The position numbers were made by a program, and so were the translations under genes. The notes under the pieces were generated by a model. The model was not told the origin of the DNA. It made no database searches and saw nothing but the letters and a program-made list of their open reading frames with translations. A stretch of 64,000 nucleotides of DNA from Syntrophus buswellii (lineage in GTDB: Bacteria; Desulfobacterota; Syntrophia; Syntrophales; Syntrophaceae), in the NCBI RefSeq assembly GCF_046097065.1, contig NZ_CP175563.1:2480001-2544000 (forward strand), written 5' to 3'. This document shows, piece after piece, positions 50,624 through 58,847 of the stretch. How positions within the stretch are numbered: position 1 is the stretch's first letter; each line of letters starts with the position of its first letter.

Positions 50624-51652
50624 TTATTGTCTGGCGCCGTTTCCATAGGCTTTCTTTTCGCCAACGATGTCCTTCAGCTCCGAAAAGATCATCCGGCCCG
50701 CCGTCGTCTGCAGAACGCTGGTCACCAGAGCTTCAACGGTCGCTCCCTGGTACCTCTGTGCGTTGTCCACGACAATCATCGTCCCGTCATCGAGGTATGC
50801 CACCCCCTGGCCGGCTTCCTTCCCTTCCTTGATGATCTTCACCGTCATCACTTCTCCCGGAAGAACGACCGGCTTCAGGGCATTCGCCAACTCGTTGACA
50901 TTAAGTATCCGGATCCCCTGCAGTTCAGCTACCTTATTCAGATTAAAATCGTTCGTGATAATCTTGCCGTTCATCTTCTTTGCCAAAGCAACCAGTTTGG
51001 CGTCCACACTTTTTATCCGGGGAAAATCCTGATCGACAATCTCGATGCTGATCCCGGCGCTCTTCTGCATCCTGTTGAGGATATCCAGCCCGCGCCTGCC
51101 CCGGGAACGCTTCATGGAATCAGACGAATCGGCAATGTACTGCAATTCATCCAGAACAAATCGAGGAACGATGAGCGTTCCCTCCAAAAAACCGGTGTCA
51201 CAGATATCTGCCAGTCTGCCGTCGATGATGGTACTGGTATCAAGAATCCTGTAATCCCTGTTTTCCTTATCTGCACTCTGGCCACGTCCAATGATGTTGT
51301 AAAGTTCTTCAATTTTTTTAGATCCGAGGACAAGCCCGAGATAACCCATGACCGCCGTCCAAAGCGCATAGATCCAAGGGGCGATCTGATATTTCTCTTC
51401 AATATCGGTTATAAAATTCAGACCATAGGCAAACAAAAAAGCAATCAGCAAGCCGACGATCATACCGGCCACACCGCCGAAGATGATCCGCAGAGACAGC
51501 TTCCTGAGGGCCTGTTCAACCTGTATTACAAATAAAGCCGTGAGGCATCCCAACAACAATCCGATCAATGAAAGCGGGAAACTATAATAATTGCTGGCAA
51601 TAAAATAACCACTGATGGAACATACAAATCCTAAAAGGAATCTGACGATCAA
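50624..51652 (-). CDS. PIN/TRAM-domain membrane protein (YacL type)
   Basis: A 342-residue protein. The first 120 residues contain about four membrane helices. A PIN nuclease-like domain follows, with acidic residues in RILDTSTIIDGRLADI, FVLDELQYIAD and ITNDFNLNKVAELQG. A TRAM domain closes the protein (LPGEVMTVKIIKEGKEAGQGV, in parts: GEVMTVKIIKEGKE). I placed the start at a TTG (51652) right after AAAGGAGGTG; the longer frame would put the ribosome site inside the coding sequence. Bacterial YacL-like proteins are thought to be membrane-bound RNases, but the target is unknown. Confidence 0.88.
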   Translation of the reverse strand: MIVRFLLGFVCSISGYFIASNYYSFPLSLIGLLLGCLTALFVIQVEQALRKLSLRIIFGGVAGMIVGLLIAFLFAYGLNFITDIEEKYQIAPWIYALWTAVMGYLGLVLGSKKIEELYNIIGRGQSADKENRDYRILDTSTIIDGRLADICDTGFLEGTLIVPRFVLDELQYIADSSDSMKRSRGRRGLDILNRMQKSAGISIEIVDQDFPRIKSVDAKLVALAKKMNGKIITNDFNLNKVAELQGIRILNVNELANALKPVVLPGEVMTVKIIKEGKEAGQGVAYLDDGTMIVVDNAQRYQGATVEALVTSVLQTTAGRMIFSELKDIVGEKKAYGNGARQ

Positions 51653-52078
51653 CTTTTTCACCTCCTTTCCTTCGCTGAAATGGGTCAACCCTATTCCTCG
51701 CGCACGGCGAGGCCCATACTAGGCGGCCTTCATTGCAGGCTAACGGCTGGCTTCGCCACAGGCTGGTCGACCGGTTCAGAAACTGCCGCACCGCCTGTCC
51801 TCTGCCGCCCTGTTATCCTTTTGAATGCAACCCGGAATAAACTCCTTCGAATTTTTTGGCTGAAGTTAAATTTGATACAAAACACCACTCATGCTTTCTT
51901 TTGCGAAAGCAAGGGGATATTTCATATGGAGAATTCAAGAGCACCGTCAACACTGTTGTACAGAAGGAATAGCCTTCTCTCATCTCTTTCCTGATCGCTT
52001 ATCTACCTCCTTCTCATCGTTCGCGTTCGTCTGCGGCTTAAGGAAAGCATTTCAAGAAGGCAAATATTTCGGACAGAC
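51653..52078. other. Gap between CarD-like and PIN/TRAM genes
   Basis: About 425 bases. I see no tRNA or known RNA motif, and short frames are not convincing. It probably holds the minus-strand promoter of the PIN/TRAM gene and the end of the carD transcript, but no strong match to either was found. Confidence 0.45.
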
Positions 52079-52564
52079 TTACTGCAACGAGAAAATTGAC
52101 TTCAGATCCTGCTCGATTTTCGTCTCTTCTGCGTTACTGGCGATAGAGATTTCTTTGATCAGAAGACTTTTGGCCGTATCCATCATCTTCCGTTCACCGA
52201 ACGAGAGGTTCTTGTCATTTTTCAGAATGAGCAGATCCCGGAGCACCCGGGCAATCTCAAATACCGAACCCGTTTTGATCTTTTCCAGATATTCCCTGTA
52301 TCTCTTATTCCAGGTCTGCTTGTCGATGGTTATATCTTTGTTCTTCAGGATCTCATAAACCTTCGGGACGTCATCCTCGAGAATCAGCTCTCTGAGCCCT
52401 ACGGACTCCGCACTGCCAGTGGGGATCATGATCTTCATGCCATTGCTCATAATTTTCATGATATAGAACTTCTGAGTGCTGCCCATGACTTCCCTGCTCT
52501 CAATGGCCTCAATGACACCCACACCCTGCGCTGGATATACTGCCAAATCACCCACCTTAAACAT
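52079..52564 (-). CDS. CarD-family transcriptional regulator
   Basis: A 161-residue CarD/CdnL-like protein that binds RNA polymerase beta and stabilises promoter opening. The N-terminal RNAP-interaction Tudor-like domain is seen in FKVGDLAVYPAQGVGVIEAI and YIMKIMSNGMKIMIP. The helical C-terminal DNA-binding domain is seen in WNKRYREYLEKIKTGSVFEI and LSFGERKMMDTAKSLL. The ATG at 52564 has AAGGAG eight bases upstream; two earlier ATGs belong to the leader. It is normal in length and probably monocistronic. Confidence 0.93.
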   Translation of the reverse strand: MFKVGDLAVYPAQGVGVIEAIESREVMGSTQKFYIMKIMSNGMKIMIPTGSAESVGLRELILEDDVPKVYEILKNKDITIDKQTWNKRYREYLEKIKTGSVFEIARVLRDLLILKNDKNLSFGERKMMDTAKSLLIKEISIASNAEETKIEQDLKSIFSLQ

Positions 52565-52598
52565 CATCCACACTCCTTAAAGCTATTTTGAATTGCTA

Positions 52599-52627
52599 TT
52601 ACTATCAAATATTTGAAAAAACGTCAA
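52599..52627 (-). promoter_or_regulatory. Candidate promoter of the CarD gene
   Basis: On the minus strand TTGACG (52627-52622) and TAGTAA (52604-52599) are 17 bases apart in an AT-rich stretch. The -35 box is good and the -10 box weak. The start would be about 30 bases before the ATG. Confidence 0.45.
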
Positions 52628-52687
52628 TATAATTCCCATCTACGTTCTTTATTCTTCGTCTCCGGAAGAACAGGATCCAGGTCCCCT

Positions 52688-53836
52688 CTAGATATAGCTA
52701 TGCATCATAAGGGATAGCGCCTTATCGAGCTGGCCGGGCTCCCGGAGTTCATATTCTTCAACCGTCTCCCGCAGGGAATTGTAGAGGCGGCTATCGGAGA
52801 AATCATCAACGCTGCGGTAGATGCCCTTTCTCCTGCCCAGCCGAAAAATGAGCTGGTCCTTTTCCGGCAGGGCCAGATAGCGGTCAATAACGCTCAGGAT
52901 CTTTTCCTTGTCCTGGGGCAATTTCCCCTCGACCTCTTCCAGGAGGTTCAGGATATGATCACTGACCACGCAAGATTCAATGCCTTCAAGCCCTTCAATC
53001 AAAGACCGGATTTCCTTTACGACATCATTATCGCTTAAAGGAATAAAGTCACCCTTCAGCAGTTTGTCGTGAAGATCGGTCCCCGGAACGGCGTGCAGGG
53101 ATCTCAGCCGGATGAAGTCAGGATTGATCTGGTTGAGCACATGGGCCGTTTCTTCGGCATGCTCCCGCGTCCACCGGATCCCTCCAAGACCGGGCACCAC
53201 GTACTCGCTGAGGGAGAGCCCCGCCTCAACGACATGGCGCCCGCCATTAATGTGCTCGGCGGCGGTAACCCCCTTGCGGATATAGGCCAGCAACGGATCG
53301 TATCCGCTTTCCATCCCGATGTGAATTCTCGACAATCCGGCGGACTTGAGCCGCTTCAATTCATCCACCGATTTTCTGGAGGCTGTCTTTGAACGGCAAT
53401 AGGAGGTAATCCGCGTTACGAATGGAAAGGCGTTTTTGATTTCGTTGAGGACAGAAACAAGGGTTTCCGTTTTCAGGATCAGCGAGTCGGCATCCTGGAG
53501 GAAAATGGATTGCCCCCCGAAATACAGCCAGGCGGCCACGGAGCGGAAATTGTCATCGTAGGTGCTTTCCTGGCCAAAAATGAGCCGGATCACCCGATTA
53601 GTCACCTTCCCCCCTTCACCGAGTTTCCAGGACAGCTTTTGAACATGGCTTGCAATTTCCTGCATTTTCTTGATGTCGGCAATAATCTCATCGAGAGGCC
53701 GCAGCTCAAATTTTTTCCCCCGATAAGAATTGCAGAACGCGCACTTGTTCCAGGGACAGTTGCGCGTCACCCGGATCAGCAGGCTTTTTGCCTCACTGGG
53801 CGGCCGGATTGGACCCTGTTCAAACGAAAAATCCAT
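52688..53836 (-). CDS. Radical SAM protein of unknown substrate
   Basis: A 382-residue radical SAM protein of the HemN/Elp3-like class. The cluster motif is TRNCPWNKCAFCNSYRGKKF near residue 30. Later GLSRIHIGMESGYDPLL and VVPGLGGI mark the barrel's substrate-side strands. The last 120 residues are helical, without a B12 or TRAM domain. A start at 53836 is used, since AGGTG precedes it; an ATG four codons earlier is also possible. It lies between carD and an NlpD-like gene with no obvious pathway link. I cannot assign a reaction. Confidence 0.85.
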   Translation of the reverse strand: MDFSFEQGPIRPPSEAKSLLIRVTRNCPWNKCAFCNSYRGKKFELRPLDEIIADIKKMQEIASHVQKLSWKLGEGGKVTNRVIRLIFGQESTYDDNFRSVAAWLYFGGQSIFLQDADSLILKTETLVSVLNEIKNAFPFVTRITSYCRSKTASRKSVDELKRLKSAGLSRIHIGMESGYDPLLAYIRKGVTAAEHINGGRHVVEAGLSLSEYVVPGLGGIRWTREHAEETAHVLNQINPDFIRLRSLHAVPGTDLHDKLLKGDFIPLSDNDVVKEIRSLIEGLEGIESCVVSDHILNLLEEVEGKLPQDKEKILSVIDRYLALPEKDQLIFRLGRRKGIYRSVDDFSDSRLYNSLRETVEEYELREPGQLDKALSLMMHSYI

Positions 53837-53885
53837 GGGGCACCTCATATGTCATGACATTCGCTCTCCAAGAGGGCGATGATCA

Positions 53886-54881
53886 TCAGGGAAGGAAAAA
53901 AAGCGGATTCCTTGCCCGGTTCTGGTGTCGAACCTCGAAATTAAGATACACTTTATCCTCTTCGCCGATCTTTCCAATCAGGGCGATCGTGTCCCCTTTT
54001 CGGACCGTGTCGTCCAACCGGACCTTCCGGGTTTTCAGATGGGTATAGACTGTGGCGAAATTATCTGCATGTTTGATAATAATCGTTTCACCGTAATCCT
54101 TCAACTCCGATGAAAAAATCACCGTTCCCCCGGCCGCTGCAACGACGGGCGTCATATCCTTTCCGCTGATACTGATCCAGTTGTGATACATTTTGTTGGG
54201 CTGAATGCCGAAACGGGAGATGACCCTGCCCTTGACAGGCCAGATAAACCGCTTTTTGTCAAACTGCAGCTTACCGGAAGCATCCGTCGGCAACTCCTCC
54301 TTGTTCAAAGAACCGGCGGCGTTTTTTACAGGCTTCGGCGGAGGGGCGGGGGGGGGCGCTTTGGGAGGCAATTCTTCCCGCTCCTTCGGAGCGGCTTCCT
54401 CTTCCGGCGTTTCAGAAATCTCTCCTGCTGCGCTGCCTGGAAGGGAAGGCGAAGCCTTGGGGGACTCAACATCCGAAGTCCGGCTGCCGTCAGATTTCAA
54501 AAGGGGTTTGGAACGGGAAGGACTTTCTCCGCCGGGCGGACTCTTGGCAACGGGCTCTTCGCCAGCGGGGGGTTTGTTCCGCAGAGGGTCGAATCCCTGA
54601 GCCCTCAGCAACAGCATGACATCTTCGATGACCTCATTCGCATGCGGGACAAAGAGAACCTGATCCGCTTCAATCAGGTCGGGATTTTCAACATTATTGA
54701 CCTCCGCCAGGTCCTGCACATGCACGGAATACGCCTTGGCGATGCTGTAAAGGGTCTCCCCCTTCTTCACTCGATGGTATACACCTTTCGGTTTTCCGGA
54801 TTTAAAACCGTAGACGTCAGAGAAGATAAACGGAATAAACAGCAGAAACAAAAAGATGAAATGTTTTTTGGAAAGGGTCAA
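53886..54881 (-). CDS. NlpD-like LysM/M23-domain protein, degenerate peptidase site
   Basis: A 331-residue envelope protein. It has an N-terminal signal or membrane segment (residues 7-25), one LysM domain (YHRVKKGETLYSIAKAYSV to VLFVPH), a long Pro/Glu/Lys-rich linker, and a C-terminal M23 domain from about residue 215. The metal site is degraded: the usual HxGxDI reads YHNWISIS and the usual HLHFE reads YLNFE, so two or more zinc ligands are missing. That is the state of NlpD/EnvC proteins, which activate amidases instead of cutting. The start is a TTG. The neighbour is pcm, as in the pcm-nlpD order of enterics. Confidence 0.87.
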   Translation of the reverse strand: MTLSKKHFIFLFLLFIPFIFSDVYGFKSGKPKGVYHRVKKGETLYSIAKAYSVHVQDLAEVNNVENPDLIEADQVLFVPHANEVIEDVMLLLRAQGFDPLRNKPPAGEEPVAKSPPGGESPSRSKPLLKSDGSRTSDVESPKASPSLPGSAAGEISETPEEEAAPKEREELPPKAPPPAPPPKPVKNAAGSLNKEELPTDASGKLQFDKKRFIWPVKGRVISRFGIQPNKMYHNWISISGKDMTPVVAAAGGTVIFSSELKDYGETIIIKHADNFATVYTHLKTRKVRLDDTVRKGDTIALIGKIGEEDKVYLNFEVRHQNRARNPLFFLP

Positions 54882-54928
54882 TCTGCTCAGTGTCGGCTCC
54901 TCGTTTCACAAATACATCTTAAGGAAGA

Positions 54929-55585
54929 TCAGCCGGACCAGCCATATTCTCCAATCAGGTCTACAAAACGGCAGCCTCCCAGGTGTTCTTTTTTCAAGTC
55001 CTGCACATCCTCGGATTGTCTCGTAATTTTCAGAAGATCCTGAACAGACCTTCCACCCACCGGCACAACCAGCCGCCCTCCCACCGCCAGCTGCTCAACC
55101 AGCGGCTGCGGGATTCCGGGCGCCCCCGCCGTTACCAGGATGGCGTCGAAGGGCGCTTCCTCTTTCCAGCCGTAAGTGCCGTCCCCTACCCGGATCGCCA
55201 CATTGTAATATCCCAGATGATCCAGGATGCGACGGGCATTGTTGGCCAGCGACGCAACCCGCTCTATGGAGAAGACCTGTTCGGCCAGTTCCGCCAGCAG
55301 GGCGGTCTGATATCCCGATCCGGTTCCAATCTCCAGAACCCGCTCCCTCCCTTTGAGCTCCAGGGCGTCCGTCATCAGGGCCACCATGTAGGGCTGAGAA
55401 ATGGTCTGCAACTCACCAATCGGGAGGGGGTTGTCGTTGTATGCCTGATCCGCCAGGGCCTCTTCAACAAAAAGATGGCGCTGTATTTTGGACATCGCCT
55501 CAAGAATGCGGGGATTTGTGACCCCCCTGGCCTGGATCTGGGTTTCAACCATCCGCCAACGCTGCTTTTGAAATCTGTCCATCAT
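54929..55585 (-). CDS. pcm: Protein-L-isoaspartate O-methyltransferase
   Basis: Pcm repairs isoaspartyl residues in aged proteins using SAM. The 218-residue protein shows TISQPYMVALMTDALEL, the SAM motif VLEIGTGSGYQTALLAEL, and FDAILVTAGAPGIPQPLVEQL. The start ATG overlaps the stop of the upstream small gene by four bases. It is followed by the NlpD-like gene after 47 bases. Length is typical of bacterial Pcm. Confidence 0.95.
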   Translation of the reverse strand: MMDRFQKQRWRMVETQIQARGVTNPRILEAMSKIQRHLFVEEALADQAYNDNPLPIGELQTISQPYMVALMTDALELKGRERVLEIGTGSGYQTALLAELAEQVFSIERVASLANNARRILDHLGYYNVAIRVGDGTYGWKEEAPFDAILVTAGAPGIPQPLVEQLAVGGRLVVPVGGRSVQDLLKITRQSEDVQDLKKEHLGGCRFVDLIGEYGWSG

Positions 55586-55980
55586 CGACCGTGCATATAT
55601 CCCTTCCGCGCAGGAATTTTATAAATAGCTTCAACCCAGTGATGTTTCCGCATACCCAGGGCCTCCCGGGTGATGATCAGATAGTGATAGCGCAGTTTCG
55701 CCTCCTCTCTCAACGCGTTAAACTGGAGGATTTTTTCATTGATTTTTTCGATCATCAACGGTTCAGGCATGACCGCATCGGGAGAGAGGGCGACGTTCAC
55801 GGAACCTTCCGAGCAATCCCCCGTCAGGAAACGGAGGGACCCTTCTATGTCCTCTTCCATGTCCTGCAGTTGCTGAAGGATCGAGGAGACCCTCTCGCCG
55901 GCCCGGCTGAGGACTTCTGCTTTTTCTCTAAGCAGTTCCTCCTGAAGGACATTTTCGGGGGTTTTTGTCAGAAGAATCAT
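55582..55980 (-). CDS. Uncharacterised 132-residue helical protein
   Basis: I do not recognise this protein. It is acidic in the first half, with a predicted coiled-coil-like region (residues 10-50, rich in Glu, Leu and Gln) and a basic C-terminus (RKHHWVEAIYKIPARKGYM). GGAG lies upstream of the ATG at 55980. It is translationally coupled to pcm by a four-base overlap. No signal peptide is seen. Confidence 0.7.
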   Translation of the reverse strand: MILLTKTPENVLQEELLREKAEVLSRAGERVSSILQQLQDMEEDIEGSLRFLTGDCSEGSVNVALSPDAVMPEPLMIEKINEKILQFNALREEAKLRYHYLIITREALGMRKHHWVEAIYKIPARKGYMHGR

Positions 55981-56202
55981 GATTGTCTGCTCCGCTTCAT
56001 TCCATAAATTATCTATGGCAGATTTTGGAAGATTTCCCTGAATATATTAAATAAAAATAAATATTTTCAAATTCAATATTTGGTGATTATTAGCATTGAA
56101 CACTCCTTTTTTCAACTGAAAAGGCAAACCCCGTCTTCTCTGATTTTTCCTTTACATCACCGGCCGCTTTCGTTAGTAAGAATCAAGAAGGAGGAAATGC
56201 CC

Positions 56203-57795
56203 ATGGGGAAACTCTCCACAGGTCACGCCATGTCAGAGGCCGTCAGGAATGCGTATCTGCGCAACAGCGATGACGAGACCCTGGAACCTCTGGTTCTGAT
56301 GGATGCCGGTCAGCGGCCGGTTGGCCGCATCGGGAAAAATGATGCCGTCATTTTCTACAACATCCGGGGAGAACGTGAAATCGAACTGACCCGCAGCCTG
56401 ACGGAAATAGGGTTCTCTGCTTTCTCCCCGGTGGATGACCTGTTGCTGTCCTTTGCCACCATGATTGAATACAAAAAGGGATTGAATGTGCAAGTGGCCT
56501 TTCCCCCGGAGGGAGAGCTGCAGGATACCTTAAGCGACGTCCTTTCCCGGAACCACATCAGCCAAGCCAAGATCACCGAAGCGGAAAAGGCGGTCCATGT
56601 TTCTTATTTCCTGAACGGGAAGAAGGAGCATCCCCTCCCGGGAGAAGAGAGGATCATCGTGCCCACGCGCAGAGACGTCCATCTTTTCGATGAAGCCCCG
56701 GAGATGTCCATCGAGGCAATAACCGAAGCCATTCTCGACAAGATTGCCGATCCGTCCTGCCGGTTCATCCTTGCAAATTTCCCCAATGTGGACGTGGTCG
56801 GCCACATTGAAAATGAGCAGGCCATCCTGAGGGCCGTGGAAGCAGTCGACCGCCAGACGGGCCGGGTCATTGACGAGGCGAAGCGCCGGGGCTTGACGGT
56901 CATGGTCACCGCCGACCACGGGACAGTCGAAAAATGGCTTTATCCCGACGGCGTTATTGACACGGGCCACACAGACAGCCCCGTCCCTTTCATCCTGCTC
57001 CACGATACCCCGGACCTTGAGCTTCGCCGGGATGGAGCCCTGACGGATATCGCCCCAACCGTCCTCCAGCTGTTCCGCCTCCCCGTTCCGGCGGCCATGA
57101 CCGGAAAATCGCTGATCATCACCCCCGGTCCCGAAGGGATCAAGCCGGCGCAGAGGCTCCTTGTTCTCATTCTCGACGGCTGGGGAGAAAGCGACCAGAC
57201 CTTGGGCAACCTCATTGCCCAAGCCGCCACGCCGACCATGGATCGCCTGAAAACGACCGGTCCATGGACGACCCTGAAGGCGGCGGGAGAAGCCGTCGGG
57301 CTTCCTGAAGGAACGGTCGGAAATTCGGAAGCGGGACATCTGCACATTGGCGCCGGAAGGCCGATCTATGCCGATCGGGTCCGCATCAATCAGGCCATTT
57401 CCGACGGAACGTTCTACGAGAACGAAGCCTTCCTTTCCGTCATGTCTGCGGCAAAGCGCAATTCCAAGGCCCTGCATCTGCTGGGCATCGTTTCCTTTTT
57501 CAGCTCGCACGGCTCCCTTTCGCATCTGTTTGCCCTGATGGAGATGGCCAAACGGGAAGGTGTCCCCGAGGTCTACATTCATGCCATGCTCGGCCGTCGG
57601 GGTGAACAGCCGGAAAGCGGCGCTCTGTATATTGAAAAGATTGAAAACAAGGCGGCGGAACTGCAAAGGGGAAAGGTGGTTTCGGTCATTGGCCGGTACT
57701 GGTCCATGGACCGGGAAGAAAACTGGGACCGAATCAAAAAAACCTACGACATGCTTGTCTTCGGAACGGGGCAAGCCGTCTTCTGTCAATCATAA
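56203..57795 (+). CDS. Circularly permuted 2,3-bisphosphoglycerate-independent phosphoglycerate mutase
   Basis: A 530-residue protein containing all of cofactor-independent phosphoglycerate mutase but with its halves exchanged. Residues 1-305 match the normal C-terminal half: SEAVRNAYLRNSDDETLEPL, FYNIRGEREIELTRS, NVDVVGH (Asp197, His201), TADHG (Asp238, His239), TGHTD (His256), and the normal protein end, DIAPTVLQLF with MTGKSLI. A short linker (IITPGPEGIKPAQ) leads into the normal N-terminus: LLVLILDGWGES (Asp325), GNSEAGHLHIGAGR (catalytic Ser375), SSHGSLSHLF (His436) and GRYWSMDREENWD. All metal ligands are present. The loop usually DGRD reads GRRG. The second ATG (56203) has AAGGAGG at ideal spacing. 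Confidence 0.9.
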   Translation: MGKLSTGHAMSEAVRNAYLRNSDDETLEPLVLMDAGQRPVGRIGKNDAVIFYNIRGEREIELTRSLTEIGFSAFSPVDDLLLSFATMIEYKKGLNVQVAFPPEGELQDTLSDVLSRNHISQAKITEAEKAVHVSYFLNGKKEHPLPGEERIIVPTRRDVHLFDEAPEMSIEAITEAILDKIADPSCRFILANFPNVDVVGHIENEQAILRAVEAVDRQTGRVIDEAKRRGLTVMVTADHGTVEKWLYPDGVIDTGHTDSPVPFILLHDTPDLELRRDGALTDIAPTVLQLFRLPVPAAMTGKSLIITPGPEGIKPAQRLLVLILDGWGESDQTLGNLIAQAATPTMDRLKTTGPWTTLKAAGEAVGLPEGTVGNSEAGHLHIGAGRPIYADRVRINQAISDGTFYENEAFLSVMSAAKRNSKALHLLGIVSFFSSHGSLSHLFALMEMAKREGVPEVYIHAMLGRRGEQPESGALYIEKIENKAAELQRGKVVSVIGRYWSMDREENWDRIKKTYDMLVFGTGQAVFCQS

Positions 57796-57846
57796 AAGAA
57801 CGGTCAGCCCCTGTCGTGACAACATCCGGCTGAGGAAGATGGGAAT

Positions 57847-58386
57847 ATGGAACATCGAATCGGAAACAGAAGAGTCGTCCTGGTTCAGGGCGACATCACC
57901 CTGGATGAAACGGATGCCCTGGTCAATGCCGCCAACAGCGGCCTGAGAGGCGGGGGCGGGGTCGACGGCGCCATTCACCGGGCCGGCGGACCGGCCATTA
58001 TGGCTCAATGCCGCAAAATCGGGGGTTGCCCCCCCGGCCAGGCGGTCATAACCACGGGCGGCAATCTCAAGGCCCGGTACGTCATTCACACCGTCGGTCC
58101 AATCTATCGGGGCGGCGCCCACGGTGAAGCGGACATCCTGGCCGGCGCGTACCGGGAAAGCCTGAAACTGGCTTCCGCAAACAGGTTGAAAAGCCTGTCC
58201 TTCCCGGCCATCAGCGCCGGGGTTTATGGCTATCCGCTCCAGGAGGCCGCCAGGATTGCCCTGACAACGGTTCTTGACTACCTCGCGGCCCACCGGGACA
58301 TCGAGCTTGTCCGCTTTGTCCTGTTCGGGCAGGAGACCTTCGAGGCCTTTTCAGCCGTTCTCCGGGACCTTATTCCGTCATATTAA
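57847..58386 (+). CDS. Macro-domain protein (ADP-ribose/O-acetyl-ADP-ribose hydrolase type)
   Basis: A 179-residue single macro domain. Motifs are VLVQGDITLDETDALVNAANS, the glycine loop LRGGGGVDGAIHRAGG, RYVIHTVGPIYRGG and the phosphate-binding FPAISAGVYGYPLQEAARIAL. These match YmdB-like deacetylases of O-acetyl-ADP-ribose and ADP-ribosyl hydrolases. It begins 51 bases after the mutase and is likely cotranscribed. Its 3' end overlaps the convergent MoaE-like gene by nine bases. No ADP-ribosyltransferase partner is visible. Confidence 0.92.
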   Translation: MEHRIGNRRVVLVQGDITLDETDALVNAANSGLRGGGGVDGAIHRAGGPAIMAQCRKIGGCPPGQAVITTGGNLKARYVIHTVGPIYRGGAHGEADILAGAYRESLKLASANRLKSLSFPAISAGVYGYPLQEAARIALTTVLDYLAAHRDIELVRFVLFGQETFEAFSAVLRDLIPSY

Positions 58387-58734
58387 CGTTTCCTGCTTCC
58401 TGGTGACCTCGGCCTTGATCCGGTTCAGGGTATCCATCAGGGTTTCGGAGACGTTCTCGCGGATATCACCGGCGACGACGATGTACATCACGTCGTCACC
58501 GACAGGGTGCAGACCTTCGCGGATTTCAACGAGGACTTCCACAATGCCCGGCCGCTTCTTCGCCTCCGCTACAATGGCTTCAAGACGCTGCCGGTCGGCT
58601 GTTAAAGTAAGCTCGGAGACGGGCTTCCCGTCCCGGGTCGTCGCCCGGACCACGCCGTTATGACACAGAATCATCCCCGCCTTATGAAAATCGGGGTGAC
58701 TCTTTACCTTTTGAATCATTTCCATCAGATCCAT
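58378..58734 (-). CDS. MoaE-like molybdopterin synthase large subunit
   Basis: A 118-residue protein similar to MoaE in its core: VRATTRDGKPVSELTL, LEAIVAEAKKRPGIVEVLVE, a HPVGDDVMYIVVAG strand, then a helix with RIKAEVTRKQE where MoaE has its catalytic lysines. It is shorter than E. coli MoaE and lacks part of the middle insert. MoaE partners MoaD to put sulfur into molybdopterin. No moaD or other cofactor genes are adjacent, but modABC lies 11 kb away. The identification is likely but not certain. Confidence 0.72.
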   Translation of the reverse strand: MDLMEMIQKVKSHPDFHKAGMILCHNGVVRATTRDGKPVSELTLTADRQRLEAIVAEAKKRPGIVEVLVEIREGLHPVGDDVMYIVVAGDIRENVSETLMDTLNRIKAEVTRKQETLI

Positions 58735-58847
58735 CGCAACCTCCTTTTTCGAATCCCTGAAAAAAAAAACAAGGGGCGTTTAGAATAATCGAGATCCCGC
58801 CCAAACCCGTATTGACCCGAGCCCGTAACTGTGAGAAGAGATTTGCC

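Noticed and set aside
56530..57789. 419-residue minus-strand frame opposite the phosphoglycerate mutase
   Set aside because: Antisense to a gene with all catalytic residues present; no ribosome site.
56203..57795. Reading the mutase locus as two fused or broken partial genes
   Set aside because: The frame is continuous, both halves are complete, each motif occurs once, and the joined ends are the natural termini, so permutation explains it better than fusion of fragments.
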